Source of the DNA: Cryptomeria japonica | Taxonomy: Eukaryota; Streptophyta; Pinopsida; Cupressales; Cupressaceae | NCBI RefSeq assembly: GCF_030272615.1 | Contig: NC_081409.1 | Location: 649,108,468-649,172,467 of the forward strand | Direction: 5' to 3' | Length of the DNA stretch: 64,000 nt | Part shown: positions 45,063 through 56,499 of the stretch, piece by piece | Layout: each line of letters begins with the position of its first letter | How positions within the stretch are numbered: position 1 is the first letter of the stretch | Program-made: the position numbers and the translations under genes | Notes under the pieces: generated by a model | What the model saw: the letters and a program-made list of their open reading frames with translations, nothing else | The model's database searches: none | What the model was told of the DNA's origin: nothing

Positions 45063-46179
45063 GCAATTAAATAAATATTTTATATTTATTTAATAATTAT
45101 TCTTCTATTAAATAGTTAATTTGAAAAGATTAATTATTTAATTCATTTTTCGTGTCTTTCTATTAATTAATATTTTCTTAATTAATTCATTTATCATATT
45201 CTTCTAATTAATTAAATATCTAATATTTAATTATTCTTTTGATCAAGTTAATTAAATATCTAATATTTAATTATCCTCTTCAAACAATTAAATATCCAAT
45301 ATTTAATACTTATTCTCCTATCCTATAGTCTCAAATATTAAATGATTTCTTAAATTATTTAATCTTTGTTTTCCAACTCACCTTCCATATCCACTTCATC
45401 TTCCCTTTGCCAACTCATCCAACATGTGGCTAATAAAATTAATATTTCTTAAATATTAATTTGTCATTTATCTCATAACCATTTCATAACCATTTCTTAT
45501 ATTCTCTCCAACATCCCTACATCTCAGGAAGGACTTGAGTCCACTTGTCCTATCATGCCTAAATCTTCTCTAACCATCCCTAGATTCCACCAATCAGCAA
45601 CCCAGTGAAGGTGAGATGAGTGACACTTGTCTTCTCCTTCCCCCTTTCTCTCAACCTTCACCTTTGCTAATAGTCATCCAAATCTGTAGATCTAATCATG
45701 ACCATTGATCTAAGCCACATCATCTAATCCTCTCAAGGTCTATAAAATCAAGACCTTCAGTTGAGAGAGAGTTAGTCTTCAAATCAATCATATGCATCCG
45801 TGAGTTTTTGAAGCAAATAGAAAATAGTAAATAGAAAATAGTAATTATCATATAATATCATTTAGCATAATAATTTTAGCAAAATCATGTAGTATTGCAT
45901 ATCATAGTATCAGTTAACTACAAATTATCAGTCCATTCTTCATATGCCATCTTGGAAGCCATCGGTGCATTGTCTAAGAGCACACCATCTGCAACCAGGA
46001 ATAGTGAAGTTAGGACACAATGAGACATAAGTCATGAAGGTAATATTAATATTTTATTTCATATGTATTTCATGCAGTTTCATTGGTTGAGTTTGGATTT
46101 CCTGTAGCATTTCCATTAGTATTTTGTGAAACTAACTTATTGCAGGTAACATTCTAAGGATGAAATTCAAGTCAACACA
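45060..46179 (+). repeat. 5' LTR of Tat-B
   Basis: 1120 bp from TGAGCAATTAAATAAAT to AAGTCAACACA. A TATA box, tataaaatca, at 45741 is well placed for LTR transcription. The first 300 bp are an AT-rich alternation of aattaaatatctaatatttaatt blocks. The end is fixed by the primer site. Confidence 0.78.
45741..45748 (+). promoter_or_regulatory. TATA box in Tat-B LTR
   Basis: TATAAAAT lies 0.68 kb into the LTR, followed by gagagagagttag, as in many plant LTR promoters. This would start the element transcript. Confidence 0.6.
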
Positions 46180-46182
46180 TTT

Positions 46183-46200
46183 TGGCGCCCATCATGGGGC
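46183..46200 (+). other. Primer-binding site of Tat-B
   Basis: TGGCGCCCATCATGGGGC lies three bases after the LTR end. Athila/Tat elements use TGGCGCCGTTGCC-type sites, so this supports both the LTR boundary and the lineage. Confidence 0.85.
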
Positions 46201-48065
46201 TCATAGACCTCGCATATACCTTTAAAAATCTTGCAAAAATTTAAATTAACGCATTTGTAATGCAGATTCACACATGTGTGAATTCTGACAACGCTTTTGT
46301 TTAGGAGGTTAGCGCATTTTCCTTCTAGGTTAGCGCATTTGCACTATAGGTTAGCGCATGAGCATTTTAGGTTAGCATTTTTGTCTTAAAGTCTGCTCAT
46401 ATGCATTACAGGTTCGTGCATTTGTGTCCTAGGTTGGTGAATTTGTCAAAGAAATCATGCTTTTGTATCCACAGAGCAACGCTTTTGCAGCCTAGGTTAG
46501 CGCTTTTGAGCAAAAAGATAGTGCATGTGTTAGATTAGTGCTTTTGTTTACAAACTGTCAAAAATTTCTTAAAGGTTCGAATGCCCAAGAAATCAAAATT
46601 TTCAAACTACTAACATGCATGTGCAGGATGGTGTTTAAGGCAAATTTTATGCATTTCCTCATCTAGTTAATTCAAAGTCTTTATTTGGGAAGTAATATAT
46701 CATATCTTGTTCATCTAGTTTAACTAAGAGGATGAATTGACAGCATGCAACTTTCATTTTTAGTATTTCCTCTAAAATAGTTGCACATAGACTTTTAAAA
46801 GGGCTAAAATGAACACCATGCTTGTTGGAGCAACATCTCCAAATAGGACTTAGCCAAAAATTGCTTTGAAAAGGTTAAAAAGAACACTTGTATTCTATGT
46901 CTCAAAAATGGTAGGTATATGCTCTCCCCTTAATTGGGTGACCAAAAAGCCAAACCCACTCTTTTACGCTTTCTTTACTTTCAAGCAATTAAATCCTTTA
47001 GAGGGCTTGCCTTCTCGAGCTTCCTTGAGGGGGCTAGTGAGAGGGGAATGACCTAAAGTGGAAACTGGCTAATACCGAGTCCTTCCAATCCACTATAAAT
47101 AAATCATGTTTGTGACGAAAGTTCCAAACAACATGTGCTGATAAGTTCATACCGACACTATGTTTCCCCATAAACCCTATGGAGTGTAACCTCTATAGGT
47201 TGGGAACCTTCTGTATTTACAGAGCTGAAAGTGCCACATGTATGGCCACATGACTAGAAGCCTTTACTAAAAACCACTTGTACTAGTTGCCAAAATCCTT
47301 CTAGTTGTTGGCGCAGGAGGGCAGACCTCTAAATCAGCTCACATACATATGGTTCCTAGTAGAGATATAAAGTTTTCCATGAGGAGTTTTCATGGAAACT
47401 GGTACTTGGCTGCCCCAAAGAAGTGAGTGTCGAGGGTGGAGCCAGTGGGGTCAAGCATCTAAATATTTGCTTTGAATAGCGTAGCCTCGGGGGAAACCCC
47501 ATGTGAGATTCAACAACTATTGTCATCATGCCATAGGGATTGTACTTGCTTGTGCATTTTGTTTATTAAACATTGTGTCTTCTATGTCTGTAACATGTTC
47601 CGAATGGTCAAAGATTGATGAAAATTATCATCTACAAGAAAGCAAAAATCCAACAAATTACTAAAAAAGTGTGATCAAAAGGGTAATACAAAAGCTTCCC
47701 AACACTTGAAACGCCAGATCAAAATCAAAATATCAAAACATCAATATCAAAATAATTCTTGAAGTAGATTTGTCTCTAAACCATCATGTATTTTCAAACT
47801 AGCTCAAATAACTAGGTCACTAATCCAACAGGTTATACCCAAAAGGTTCTATAAACATCAACATTCAACAAGCTATTGATTCAAACATCTTAAGTACAAA
47901 AATCAACATCCTTGTCAAGTTTCTCATCAGGAGTATCAAATCCTCTATCACGAAGCTTGATCAATCTATACTAGGTTCCTAATCTTGGATATATCTTTCC
48001 TATTTTGAACCTAGGTTATATCAAAACCAGAATTGCACCAACATTGGAATCAAACAAACTTGTGA
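46201..48065 (+). other. Tat-B leader with short degenerate repeats
   Basis: A long untranslated leader. At 46305-46515 the phrase aggttagcgcatttg recurs six or more times about every 20-30 bp, with decay (ttagcgcatgagc, ttagcgcttttg). No supported gene; the 61-codon frame at 46866 has no recognisable content. Long leaders before gag are usual in Tat elements. Confidence 0.65.
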
Positions 48066-48234
48066 ATTGCCAAATGCTTATATGACTTTTAAGTATCACC
48101 TTAAGAAAAGAAAACCCAGTTATAAAGCTACTCAGAAAAGGATAAGATTCTTGTATATCAATCGCAAGATCTTATTGAAGTATAGGACATTCCCACACCA
48201 TTTTCGTCACTACCTACATGGCTGCAGTATAGAA
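48066..48234 (+). repeat. 169-bp segment, left copy
   Basis: It matches 56118-56286 without any indel (constant offset 8052) and with about ten substitutions. It runs from att(g/a)ccaaatgcttatatg to tatagaa. The left copy is cut by the copia C LTR directly after tatagaa; the right copy runs on into attgacggtgaaat and gag. Confidence 0.92.
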
Positions 48235-49838
48235 TGTTGGCATTATGTGAACCAGCATGAAGGCATAATGACATTGTATGTTGTCATTGATGTCAATATG
48301 TGTTATGAAGTGAATTGGCATATGTGATATGTGAGAAGAGGGAACTAGCATATGTATGAACTAGTTTATATGCCAAAGTGAAATAGTATATTTGTTCAAG
48401 GTGAACCGGCATGTAGTTATGGGAACTGGCACATGGAAGCATTGTATGACTACCGGTTGGTAGGTAGCTTCCACTTCAAGATTTCCGGTTGGAGTACCTC
48501 AAGTTTGTGTGACTCAATCAGTGATCTTCATGTGATGAGTTAGCTATATAATGGAGGACAGATCATGATGCCATGTAAGCTCTGTGCGCGTGAAGGATCT
48601 AGCATGAAGAAGACTATTCCTATCTACATCGGGAATGTGCAAAGTCTGTCAAATAGTGATAACGTGTGATGGGTTATCAGCCACTATGAAATCGGTGGAA
48701 AATGGACAATGGAGAATGTCTTGAGATCGATTCAAGACTGTTGTATTTAATGTAGTATGTCTCAATGGTCAAGATTGAACCACTTGAATTGCTTAACCTT
48801 ACAGGTTTAAGGTTTAGGGTTTTTGCTATCGACCTGTCTGTTTCCTATAAGGTCAATGTTGTGTTTCTTTCTAGGGTTGTTGGCAAAAGTTGTGAATATG
48901 TATCCAAGGGAAGTGATACGTGATTCTTACCAGACCAAAGGAGAGAAGAGATACCTACAAAGTGAATGTGCAGAAGGAGAAGAGGAGCCTAAATGGATCT
49001 GCATTAGCATTGAGTGTTGTTAACAGATCATTGTAATTCCTATTGATCTCTAACCACTTCAATAGTTGTAAAATCCCCTAACAAGGTAGCCCTAACTGGC
49101 TTGATACAAAATCCCCTAACAGGGTGGTCTTAACAGGCTTGATCCAAATCCCTTAATCAAGTAACTTAAGGTTAATGAGTTCTGAGAAGCTATAGAGCTC
49201 TGGAGATCCTTTAGCTATTGAGTTCTTAAAATCCTCTAACAAGGTGACCCTACCAGGTTTAACCCTTAACTGGGTATTATTGCTATCCCTTAACCAAGTG
49301 ATCCATAACAGGATCAATTCCTAGCAGAACCTATTGTAATGTCTTTAACCGAACAAGGCTCCTAACAGAGCGAACTTCAAAAGAGTTCAAAAGAAACTGG
49401 TGGGTATTCATCTCCACCGTGGTTTTTCCCAGTTGGGTTTCCACGTGAAAAATATGTGTGTTATGTGTGATGTTTTTATCTTGTGATGCTTTGTTACTAC
49501 CTGTTGAGCATATGATGGTTTTGTGTTTTATGCTTGTCTGTAAAGCATACTGAACTAACTATTGTGATGATCAGAGGATAGTTTACCTATTCATGCATGA
49601 GGGTGAAATCGTAGTGTTGTTTTGAGTTAAATGAAAAGCTAAGTGTTCAACCAGTCAATGCTTGTTTTAGACACTCTTGACTTTACTGGTTGCAATCTGT
49701 GTTGAATAGGTATTCCCGTTTGCCAGTCGTTTGGAGTATTTGTTGTCAAACTGATTTTGGACTGTATTTGTGTTTGTACTGATTCACCCCCCCCTCTCAG
49801 TACTGGTTTGGTACTAGTGGTTCATCATTGAGTTATCA
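48235..49838 (+). repeat. 5' LTR of copia C
   Basis: 1604 bp, TGTTGGCATTATGTGAACC to ATTGAGTTATCA. The region 49070-49390 holds degenerate repeats (aaatcccctaacagggtag type). No gene; short frames here are unsupported. Confidence 0.95.
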
Positions 49839-49840
49839 AT

Positions 49841-49852
49841 TGGTATCAGAGC
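49841..49852 (+). other. Primer-binding site of copia C
   Basis: TGGTATCAGAGC lies two bases after the LTR. It is the exact initiator tRNA-Met site used by plant copia elements. Confidence 0.96.
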
Positions 49853-49908
49853 ACCTCCAGGTCCTTTGTGTTGTAAGCTTAACCGCTTGAGGAAAAGATC
49901 CTAGTCAA

Positions 49909-50810
49909 ATGATGAAGAGGGAAGGCCCAAAGTTTAACAGGGAAAATTTTGTTATATGGAAAGATGGGATGAAGATATTCATCAAAAGCATGGGTGATCA
50001 ACACTGGAGTTATGTTGAAAATGTATATGTTGTTCCTACCGGTACTCTCACCGATGACCAAAAGAGAAAGATACAAGAAAATGGGCAAGTCATGGAAGCC
50101 CTCATTAGTAGTCTATCTAACATTGAGTTTATTGATGTTCAGGACAAGGAAAATCCCAAAGAGGTATGGGATGCTCTTCAAAATATCTATGGTGGTGATG
50201 AGCATGTAAAATAGGATAAGGAAGAAAGCCTGAGAGGGAAGTTTTAAGACATGCGGATGGTTGAAGGAGAGACCATTTAGCAGTATGGAATAAGAATCAA
50301 AATAGTTGTTGGAGAAATCAAGAGTGTAGGTGGTAAAATAGAAGATTCCATAGTTGTAAGCAAAGTCCTGAGATCCCTGTTGCCAATCTATGCAATAAGG
50401 GTTGCTGCTATTCAGGAGCTAAGATCAATAGAAAAGTCTAAGGTGTCCTTGGACTCCATCATAGCCAAGTTGATAGCCTATGAGCTAAATAGTTTTGATG
50501 GCAGTGTTCAAAAGATAGAATCAACTTTTAAAGCCTCTGCTATACCATCCAGAAAAGGAAAAGAGACTAGCACTAGTGGGGAACCTAGTCAAAATAGATA
50601 AAAGAATGATGAAGAGTTTCTGATGGAATTTGAAGCTCTTCTTGCCAAGAAATTTCCAAAAGAAACTAGTAAATACAAAGGTAAGCTCCCTTTGAAATGA
50701 TTTTCCTGTAACCAGATAGGACATATTGATTTGAACTGTCCTAATAGCGACAACAAGGATAAACCATAAAGGTTCAGGAAATTCAAAGGAGGAAACTGGA
50801 GAAACTGTTT
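49909..50810 (+). pseudogene. copia C gag
   Basis: The capsid-like gag starts MMKREGPKFNRENFVIWKDG (49909) with the usual W-K-xxM pattern, then KEVWDALQNIYGG (near 50160). Downstream are SKVLRSLLPIYAIR and IIAKLIAYEL. A zinc knuckle near 50700 reads FSCNQIGHIDLNC with the first cysteine codon turned to TGA. Stops near 50212, 50245, 50278, 50599, 50698 and 50767 break it, yet the frame is the same from start to end. It would package element RNA in virus-like particles. Confidence 0.9.
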
Positions 50811-51440
50811 TGTGGCAGTTGATGAAGGTGTCACAGAAGAGGAATCAGAAGATGAAGAGAATGAAGACATTGTGTTTGTTGCTGTAAAGGAAGATGTGGC
50901 AGACAAGAAGGCTCTTGTCTCTCGGTTTGATAATTCAAATGAGTGGATCATTGATAGTGGTTGTTCTCACCATATGACAAGTGACCGGAGCAAGTTTCTA
51001 TCCTTAGAGGAGTATGATGGTGGTTTAGTTCGCTTTGGCAATGATACACCATGCATGGTCAAAGGCAGAGGGTCCATCTCTTTGAATGGAAAGAGTAGTG
51101 CTGACAATGTGTACTTGGTTGATGGTCTCAGACACAACCTTCTAAGTGTTGCCCAACTAAATGACAGTGGCCTTACTCTACAATTCAAGAATGGAGTTTG
51201 CAGAATCAAAGGAAAAGATGGTAAATCGGTGGCCATCGGCATGCAGACCAAAGGTAACTTATTTTAGTTGCATGCAAATGTAAGTACCTATCTTATGGCT
51301 AAGCTTGATGATAGTTGGATATGGAATAGGAGACTCTGTCATATAAACTTTGATAACATTGTAAACGCTAGTAAGATCAAGGCAATTAGAGGGTTGTTGG
51401 TGCTAAACAAACTGGATAATAACTTGTGTAGAGAGTGTTA
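50811..51440 (+). pseudogene. copia C protease and pre-integrase
   Basis: The aspartic protease site WIIDSGCSHHMT (near 50945) is intact. It is followed by the NVYLVDGLRHNLLSVAQL segment (near 51107-51160), typical of copia proteases, and then the pre-integrase and zinc-binding region (IWNRRLCHINFDN, near 51320). In the last, the first histidine of the HHCC site is Asn. One stop near 51265 and one near 51437 (within CREC, stop, LGK). Confidence 0.92.
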
Positions 51441-52505
51441 ATTGGGGAAAATGTCTTCCTCAACTTTTAAAGGTAAATCTTTCACTGCTGACAACTTGCT
51501 TGATCTTGTACATACTGATTTGTGTGGTCCTATGAAAACTAGAAGTGTGGAGGGTGATAGGTACTTCATGATCCTCACTGATGACTGCTCAAGAATGATG
51601 TGGGTCACATTCTTGAAAGACAAGTCTGAAGCTTTTGGGAAGTTCAAAGCTTTCAAAGCATTAGTGGAGAAGGAAAGCAGTAAAAGGATCAAGTGTCTCA
51701 AAACTGATCAAGGAGGGGAATTCACTTCCAATGAATTCAACAAATATTGTGAAGAATTTGGCATCAAGAGACAACTATCTGCCCCCTGGACTCCATAGCA
51801 TAATGGCCTAGCAAAGAGGAATAACTGGACTTTGGTTGAAGCAGCTAGAACCATGTTGATTCAAGGAAAGGTAGCTCACACCTTTTGGAGAGAAGCGGTG
51901 AGCACTGCAGTCTACACTATGAACCGAGTACTCATCAAAAAGGGTAAGGAAAAAACTCCTTATGAGTATTGGACCGGTAAGACACCTGTGGTTAGCTACT
52001 TTAAGGTATTTGGTAGCAAATGTTACATCAAGAGGAGTGAACATCAGGGCAAATTTGAAGCTAAATGTGATGAGGGAATATTTCTAGGATATTCCACCAA
52101 GAGTAAAGCTTTCAAGGGCTATAACAATAGGACTCAGAGAATTATGGAAAGTATCAATGTAAGAGTTGATGAATCCTCTGAGAAAACTAAGGAAAATGGT
52201 AGTGAGCAAGCTGTAAATGAACTAGTTGCAACCTTCTGGGAACCGGTTGTTAGCCAACCAAGTACCAGTAACAGTGTCCCTGAACCGGTGAATCCTGATA
52301 CTGATGAAGATGAAGATGAAGAAGAAAAGCAAGAAGAACGAGTTAAGACTATTCCTTGGTATGTCAAGTTGAATCATGATCCTAAGTAGATCATAGGTGA
52401 TAAGGATGTAGGAATCCTTACAAGAAGAAATATCAGAGAAAAATCATGTATGATCTCTGAATTTGAGCCTAAATCATTCAAAGAGGATCATAAAGATGGA
52501 GACTA
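51441..52505 (+). pseudogene. copia C integrase
   Basis: Core motifs: [10 protein letters not shown] (first Asp, near 51510), [14 protein letters not shown] (second Asp, near 51695) and HNGLAKRNN (near 51800). Where relatives have NGVVERKN, the catalytic Glu is replaced by Lys. The C-terminal part has YFKVFGSKCYIK (near 52000), GIFLGYSTKSKAFKGY (near 52075) and a Glu/Asp-rich linker (52290-52345). Stops are at 51796-51798, 52387-52389 and 52504-52506. The last sits where D-W-x-x-A-M-x-E is usual, so a Trp codon became TAG. Confidence 0.93.
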
Positions 52506-54000
52506 GATCAAGGCAATGGAAGAGGAAATTGATCAGATAGAGAAAAATGGTACATGGTCCTTGGTACCCAAACCTGAGCATAAAAATGTCATTGGCACCA
52601 AATGGGTGTTCAGAAATAAGTTGAGTGAGGATGGCACAGTGATTAGGAATAAAGCCAGATTGGTATGCAAAGGATATGCTCAAGAAGAAGGAGAAGACTA
52701 TGGGGAAACTTTTGCTCCTGTAGCCAGATTGGAAGGAGTTTGTATGCTTCTTGCATATGCAACTTTTAAGAGGTTCAAAGTATATCAAATGGATGTAAAA
52801 TCTGCATTCCTAAATGGTGTACTTGAAGAGGAGGTATATATAGAGCAACCAGATGGGTTTTCCCTATCTGAAGACAGTGATATGGTGTGCAGGCTACATA
52901 AAGCATTATATGGTCTAAAGCAAGCACCTAGGGCATGGTATGAGCACCTACATTCCCATCTTGTGAAGATTGGATTTGAGAGAACAAGTGAAGATAGCAA
53001 TATCTACTTGAAGTCTGAAGGAGATTAGATCCTAATCTGTGAGGTTTTTGTTGATGGCATTATCTTTGGAGGAGATGACAAGATGAGTCATGAGTTTGTT
53101 GATGAGACAAAGAAAGAGTTTGAGATGTCACTCATAGGGGAGATTAAGTTCTTCATTGGACTACAGATCCAATAGATGGAAGATGGAATCTTTATCACTC
53201 AGTCCAAATATGTCAAAGAGGTATTAAAGACCTTTGGCATGGAAGATATCAAACCGGTTGGTACACCGATGGTGACCAGTCGCAAATTGACAAAAGAGGA
53301 TGATTATGCACTGGTTGATAAGAAGGAATACTGATCAATGATTGGTAAGTTGCATTATGTAGTGCATAGCAGATCCGATATTGCACATGCAGTTGACATT
53401 ACTGCAAAGTTCCAGAAGAGTCCAAGAGAATCCCACTTGATTGCAGTCAAGCGGATTCTTAGGTATTTGAAGGGAACAGTTGACTATGGATTGTGGTACC
53501 CATACAGCAATGATTTCAATCTGAAAGTGTTCATAGATGCTGATTGGGCAGGTAATGTGGATGATCGAAAAAGCACAATCGGTGGTGCATTCTTTCTCGG
53601 TGGTAGACTGGTCTCATGGATGAGTAAAAAATAGAGTTGTATCTCTCAGTCTACAGTGGAAGCGGAGTATGTTGCAACTTTCATGAACTGCACTCAGACA
53701 ATCTGGATGAAGCATGTACTGGAAGGCTTCAAGATCCCTGTATCTGAACTGGTAAGTATATTCTGTGATAATACAAGTGCTATCAATATATCAAAGAATT
53801 CGGTTTTACATTCTAGAACCAAGCATTTTGAGATTAAGTGTCATTTCTTGAGGGAAAAGGTTCAGAATAAAGAGATTGCACTGGAGCATGTGTCCAGTAA
53901 GGAGCAGTTAGTAGACATATTCACCAAGCCTCTCCCAAAGACTACATTTGTGCATTTAAGAGGTGAATTGGGGGTACTACCCCTTCAGGAGGTGAATTAA
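52506..54000 (+). pseudogene. copia C reverse transcriptase-RNase H
   Basis: RT blocks: [11 protein letters not shown] (near 52590), [16 protein letters not shown] (near 52655), [14 protein letters not shown] (near 52785), [12 protein letters not shown] (near 52910) and FVDGIIFGG (near 53050). The last is FVDDIIFGG in copia A, so the second catalytic Asp has become Gly. RNase H follows with KLHYVVHSRSDIAHAV, DADWAGNVDDRKST (near 53545), STVEAEY (near 53655) and DNTSAINIS, ending LPLQEVN at 54000. Stops are near 53026, 53173, 53332 and 53632. There are no frameshifts. Confidence 0.95.
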
Positions 54001-54073
54001 AAGTAATTGTTCCACATCAGTAAGGTATTGGAAAGACAAATTTTTGGTTGATTGATGTGTTGAAGGATGCTAC

Positions 54074-54242
54074 TCCTTAGGGGGAGCAGCATGATGGAAC
54101 AGAGATGCTTGTACCTCCACTTTGGCATTGTTGTCAAAGGGGGAGAAGGAGTGAAGCGAAAAGATATCTACAGCAAATGGGGAGAAGATGTCAAGCGAAG
54201 AAGATATCTTTGTATATTGCCATCAATGCCAAAGGGGGAGAT
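54074..54242 (+). other. Triple polypurine-tract-like motifs of copia C
   Basis: tagggggagcagcatg (54078), gtcaaagggggagaag (54135) and gccaaagggggagat (54228-54242, abutting the LTR). Same number, order and context as in copia A. Confidence 0.82.
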
Positions 54243-55830
54243 TGTTGGCATTATGTGAACCGGCATGAAGACATAATGACATTGTATGTTGTCATTGATG
54301 TCAATATGTGTTATGAAGTGAATCGGCATATGTGATATGTGAGAAGACGGAACTAGCATATGTATGAACCAGTTTATATGCCAGAGTGAAGTAGTATATT
54401 TGTTCAAGGTGAACTGGCATGTAGTTATGGGAACTGGCACATGGAAGCATTGTATGACTACCGGTTGGTAGGTAGCTTCCACTTCAAGATTTCTGGTTGG
54501 AGTACCTCAAGTCTGTGTGACTCAATCGGTGATGTTTGTGTGATGAGTTACCAGTATAATGGAGGACAGATCATGTTGCCACATAAGCTTTGTGCACGTG
54601 AAGGATCTAGCATGAAGAAGACTATTCCTATCTACATCGGGAATGTGTGAAGTCTGTCAAATGGTGATAATGCATGATGGGTTATCAGTTGCCATGAAAT
54701 CGGTGGAAAATGGATGATGGAGAATGTCTTGAGATCGATTCAAGACTATTGCATTTAATGTAGTATGTATCAATGGTTAGGATTGAACCGCTTGAATTGC
54801 TTAACCTTATAGGTTTAAGGTTTAGGGTTTTTGCTATCAACCTGTCTGTTTCCTATAAGGTCGATGTTGTGTTTCTTTCTAGGGTTGTTGGAAAAAGTTG
54901 TGAATGTGTATCCAAGGGAAGTGATACATGATTCTTTTGAGACCAAAGGAGAGAAGAGATTCCTGCAAAGTGAATGTGTAGAAGGAGAAGAGGAACCTCA
55001 ACGGATCTGCATTAGCACTGTGTGTTGTTAACAGATCATTGTAATTCCTATTGATCTCTAACCACTTCAATAGTTGCAAAATCCCCTAATAGGGTAGCCC
55101 TAATTGGCTTGATACAAAATCCCCTAACAGGGTGGTCTTAATAGGCTTGATTCAAATCCCTTAACCGGGTAACTCAAGGTTAATGAGTTTTGACAAGCTA
55201 TAGAGCTCTGGAGATCCTTTAGCTATTTTGTTCTTGAAATCCTCTAACAAGGTGACCCTAATGGGTATTATTGCTATCCCTTAACTGGGTGATCCCTAAC
55301 AGGATCGATTCCTAGCAGAACCTATTATAATGTCTTTAACCAAACAAGGCTCCTAACAGAGTGAACTTCAAAAAGAGTTCAAAAGCAACTTGTGGGTATT
55401 CATCCCCACCGTGGTTTTTCCCAGTTGGGTTTCCATGTGAAAAATATGTGTGTTATGTGTGATGCTTTTATCTTGTGATGCTTTGTTACTACCTATTGAG
55501 CATATGATGGTTCTATGTTTTATGCCTATCTATAAAGCATACTGAACTAACTGTTGTGATGATCAGAGGATAGTTTACCTGTTCATGCATGAGGGTTAAA
55601 TGGTAGTGTTGTTTTGAGTTAAATAAAAAGCTAAGTGTTCAACCGGTCAATGCTTGTTTTAGACACTCTTGACTTTACCAGTTGCAGTCTGTGTTGAATA
55701 GGTATTCTTGATTGCCAGTCATTTGGAGTATTTGCTATCAAACCAGTTTTGGACTGTATTTATGTTTGTACTGATTCACCCCCCCCTCTCAGTACCGGTT
55801 TGGTACTAGTGGTTCATCATTGAGTTATCA
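54243..55830 (+). repeat. 3' LTR of copia C
   Basis: 1588 bp, TGTTGGCATTATGTGAACC to ATTGAGTTATCA, collinear with 48235-49838. Many differences are C/T or G/A. Confidence 0.95.
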
Positions 55831-56117
55831 TGCCCAAAACTTGACCTTCTACACTACATAATAAGAGCTTTTGGGAATTTCTCTCTAGACCCTTTGGATT
55901 CTTTTCTGATGTTTACTCTTTTGAATTATCCATCTTCTTTAGAGGCTTTCCTTTCTTGATCACATCTTTCTTGGCCATACCTCCTTTTTCTAGAAGAATC
56001 TGACTTGTAGTGAGACTTTCTTTGACTGTGGGTTGAGTTTTCTTAACCTTGCCTCTTTTGAGTAACACCTTTCCTTCTAACATATCTTCCTTTTTGGCTG
56101 GGAAGGCTATGGTCTGG
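55831..56117. other. Unassigned 287-bp segment between copia C and Tat-B leader copy
   Basis: It has no counterpart left of copia C. On the minus strand a Lys-rich 70-codon frame is open (56125-55913, KKEDMLEGKVLLKRGK), unrecognised. It may belong to a variant Tat-B leader. Confidence 0.4.
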
Positions 56118-56286
56118 ATTACCAAATGCTTATATGACTTTTAAGTATCACCTTAAGAAAATAAAACCCAGTTATAAAGCTACTCAGAAAAGGATAAGAT
56201 TCTTGTATATCAATCGCAAGATCTTATTGAAGCATAGGACATTTCTACACCGTTTTCGTCACTACCTACGTGGCTGCGATATAGAA
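56118..56286 (+). repeat. 169-bp segment, right copy
   Basis: Partner of 48066-48234 (same length, no indels). It is continuous with the sequence leading into Tat-B gag. Confidence 0.92.
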
Positions 56287-56499
56287 ATTGACGGTGAAAT
56301 TTTGCAAAGACGTGCTTTTCAATAAAGAGACGCTTTATCCCAACGAACAAACAATAGTGGTAAAATCAACAAGGCATATCTTCCTAAACCAATAATCACC
56401 TATTGATTTTGTCCTTTCGAACTTTCAAACAAACTTTGAAATAATCACATGCCAGTTTGGACTAGAGCCTAACACAAACAACTTAGAAAACAACAACAA

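Larger units (their letters stand above)
48235..55830 (+). mobile_element. Full-length Ty1/copia element C
   Basis: 7596 bp: 5' LTR 48235-49838, primer site 49841-49852, one gag-pol frame 49909-54000, polypurine tracts, 3' LTR 54243-55830. All parts of a copia element are present in the order gag, protease, integrase, RT, RNase H. The LTRs differ by several changes per 100 bp by eye, so it is old. Flanks (tagaa on the left, tgccc on the right) do not form a target duplication. Confidence 0.96.

Noticed and set aside
46866-47051. 61-codon plus-strand ORF in the Tat-B leader as a gene.
   Set aside because: No domain, no conserved partner, and it lies in a leader where short frames are expected by chance.
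49909-54000. TAG codons at Gln positions suggested a reassigned genetic code (TAG = Gln).
   Set aside because: Normal CAG and CAA codons are common in the same frames. TGA and TAA also interrupt them, at Trp and Arg positions too. The gag-only element and the spliced exons use standard stops. Deamination explains it better.
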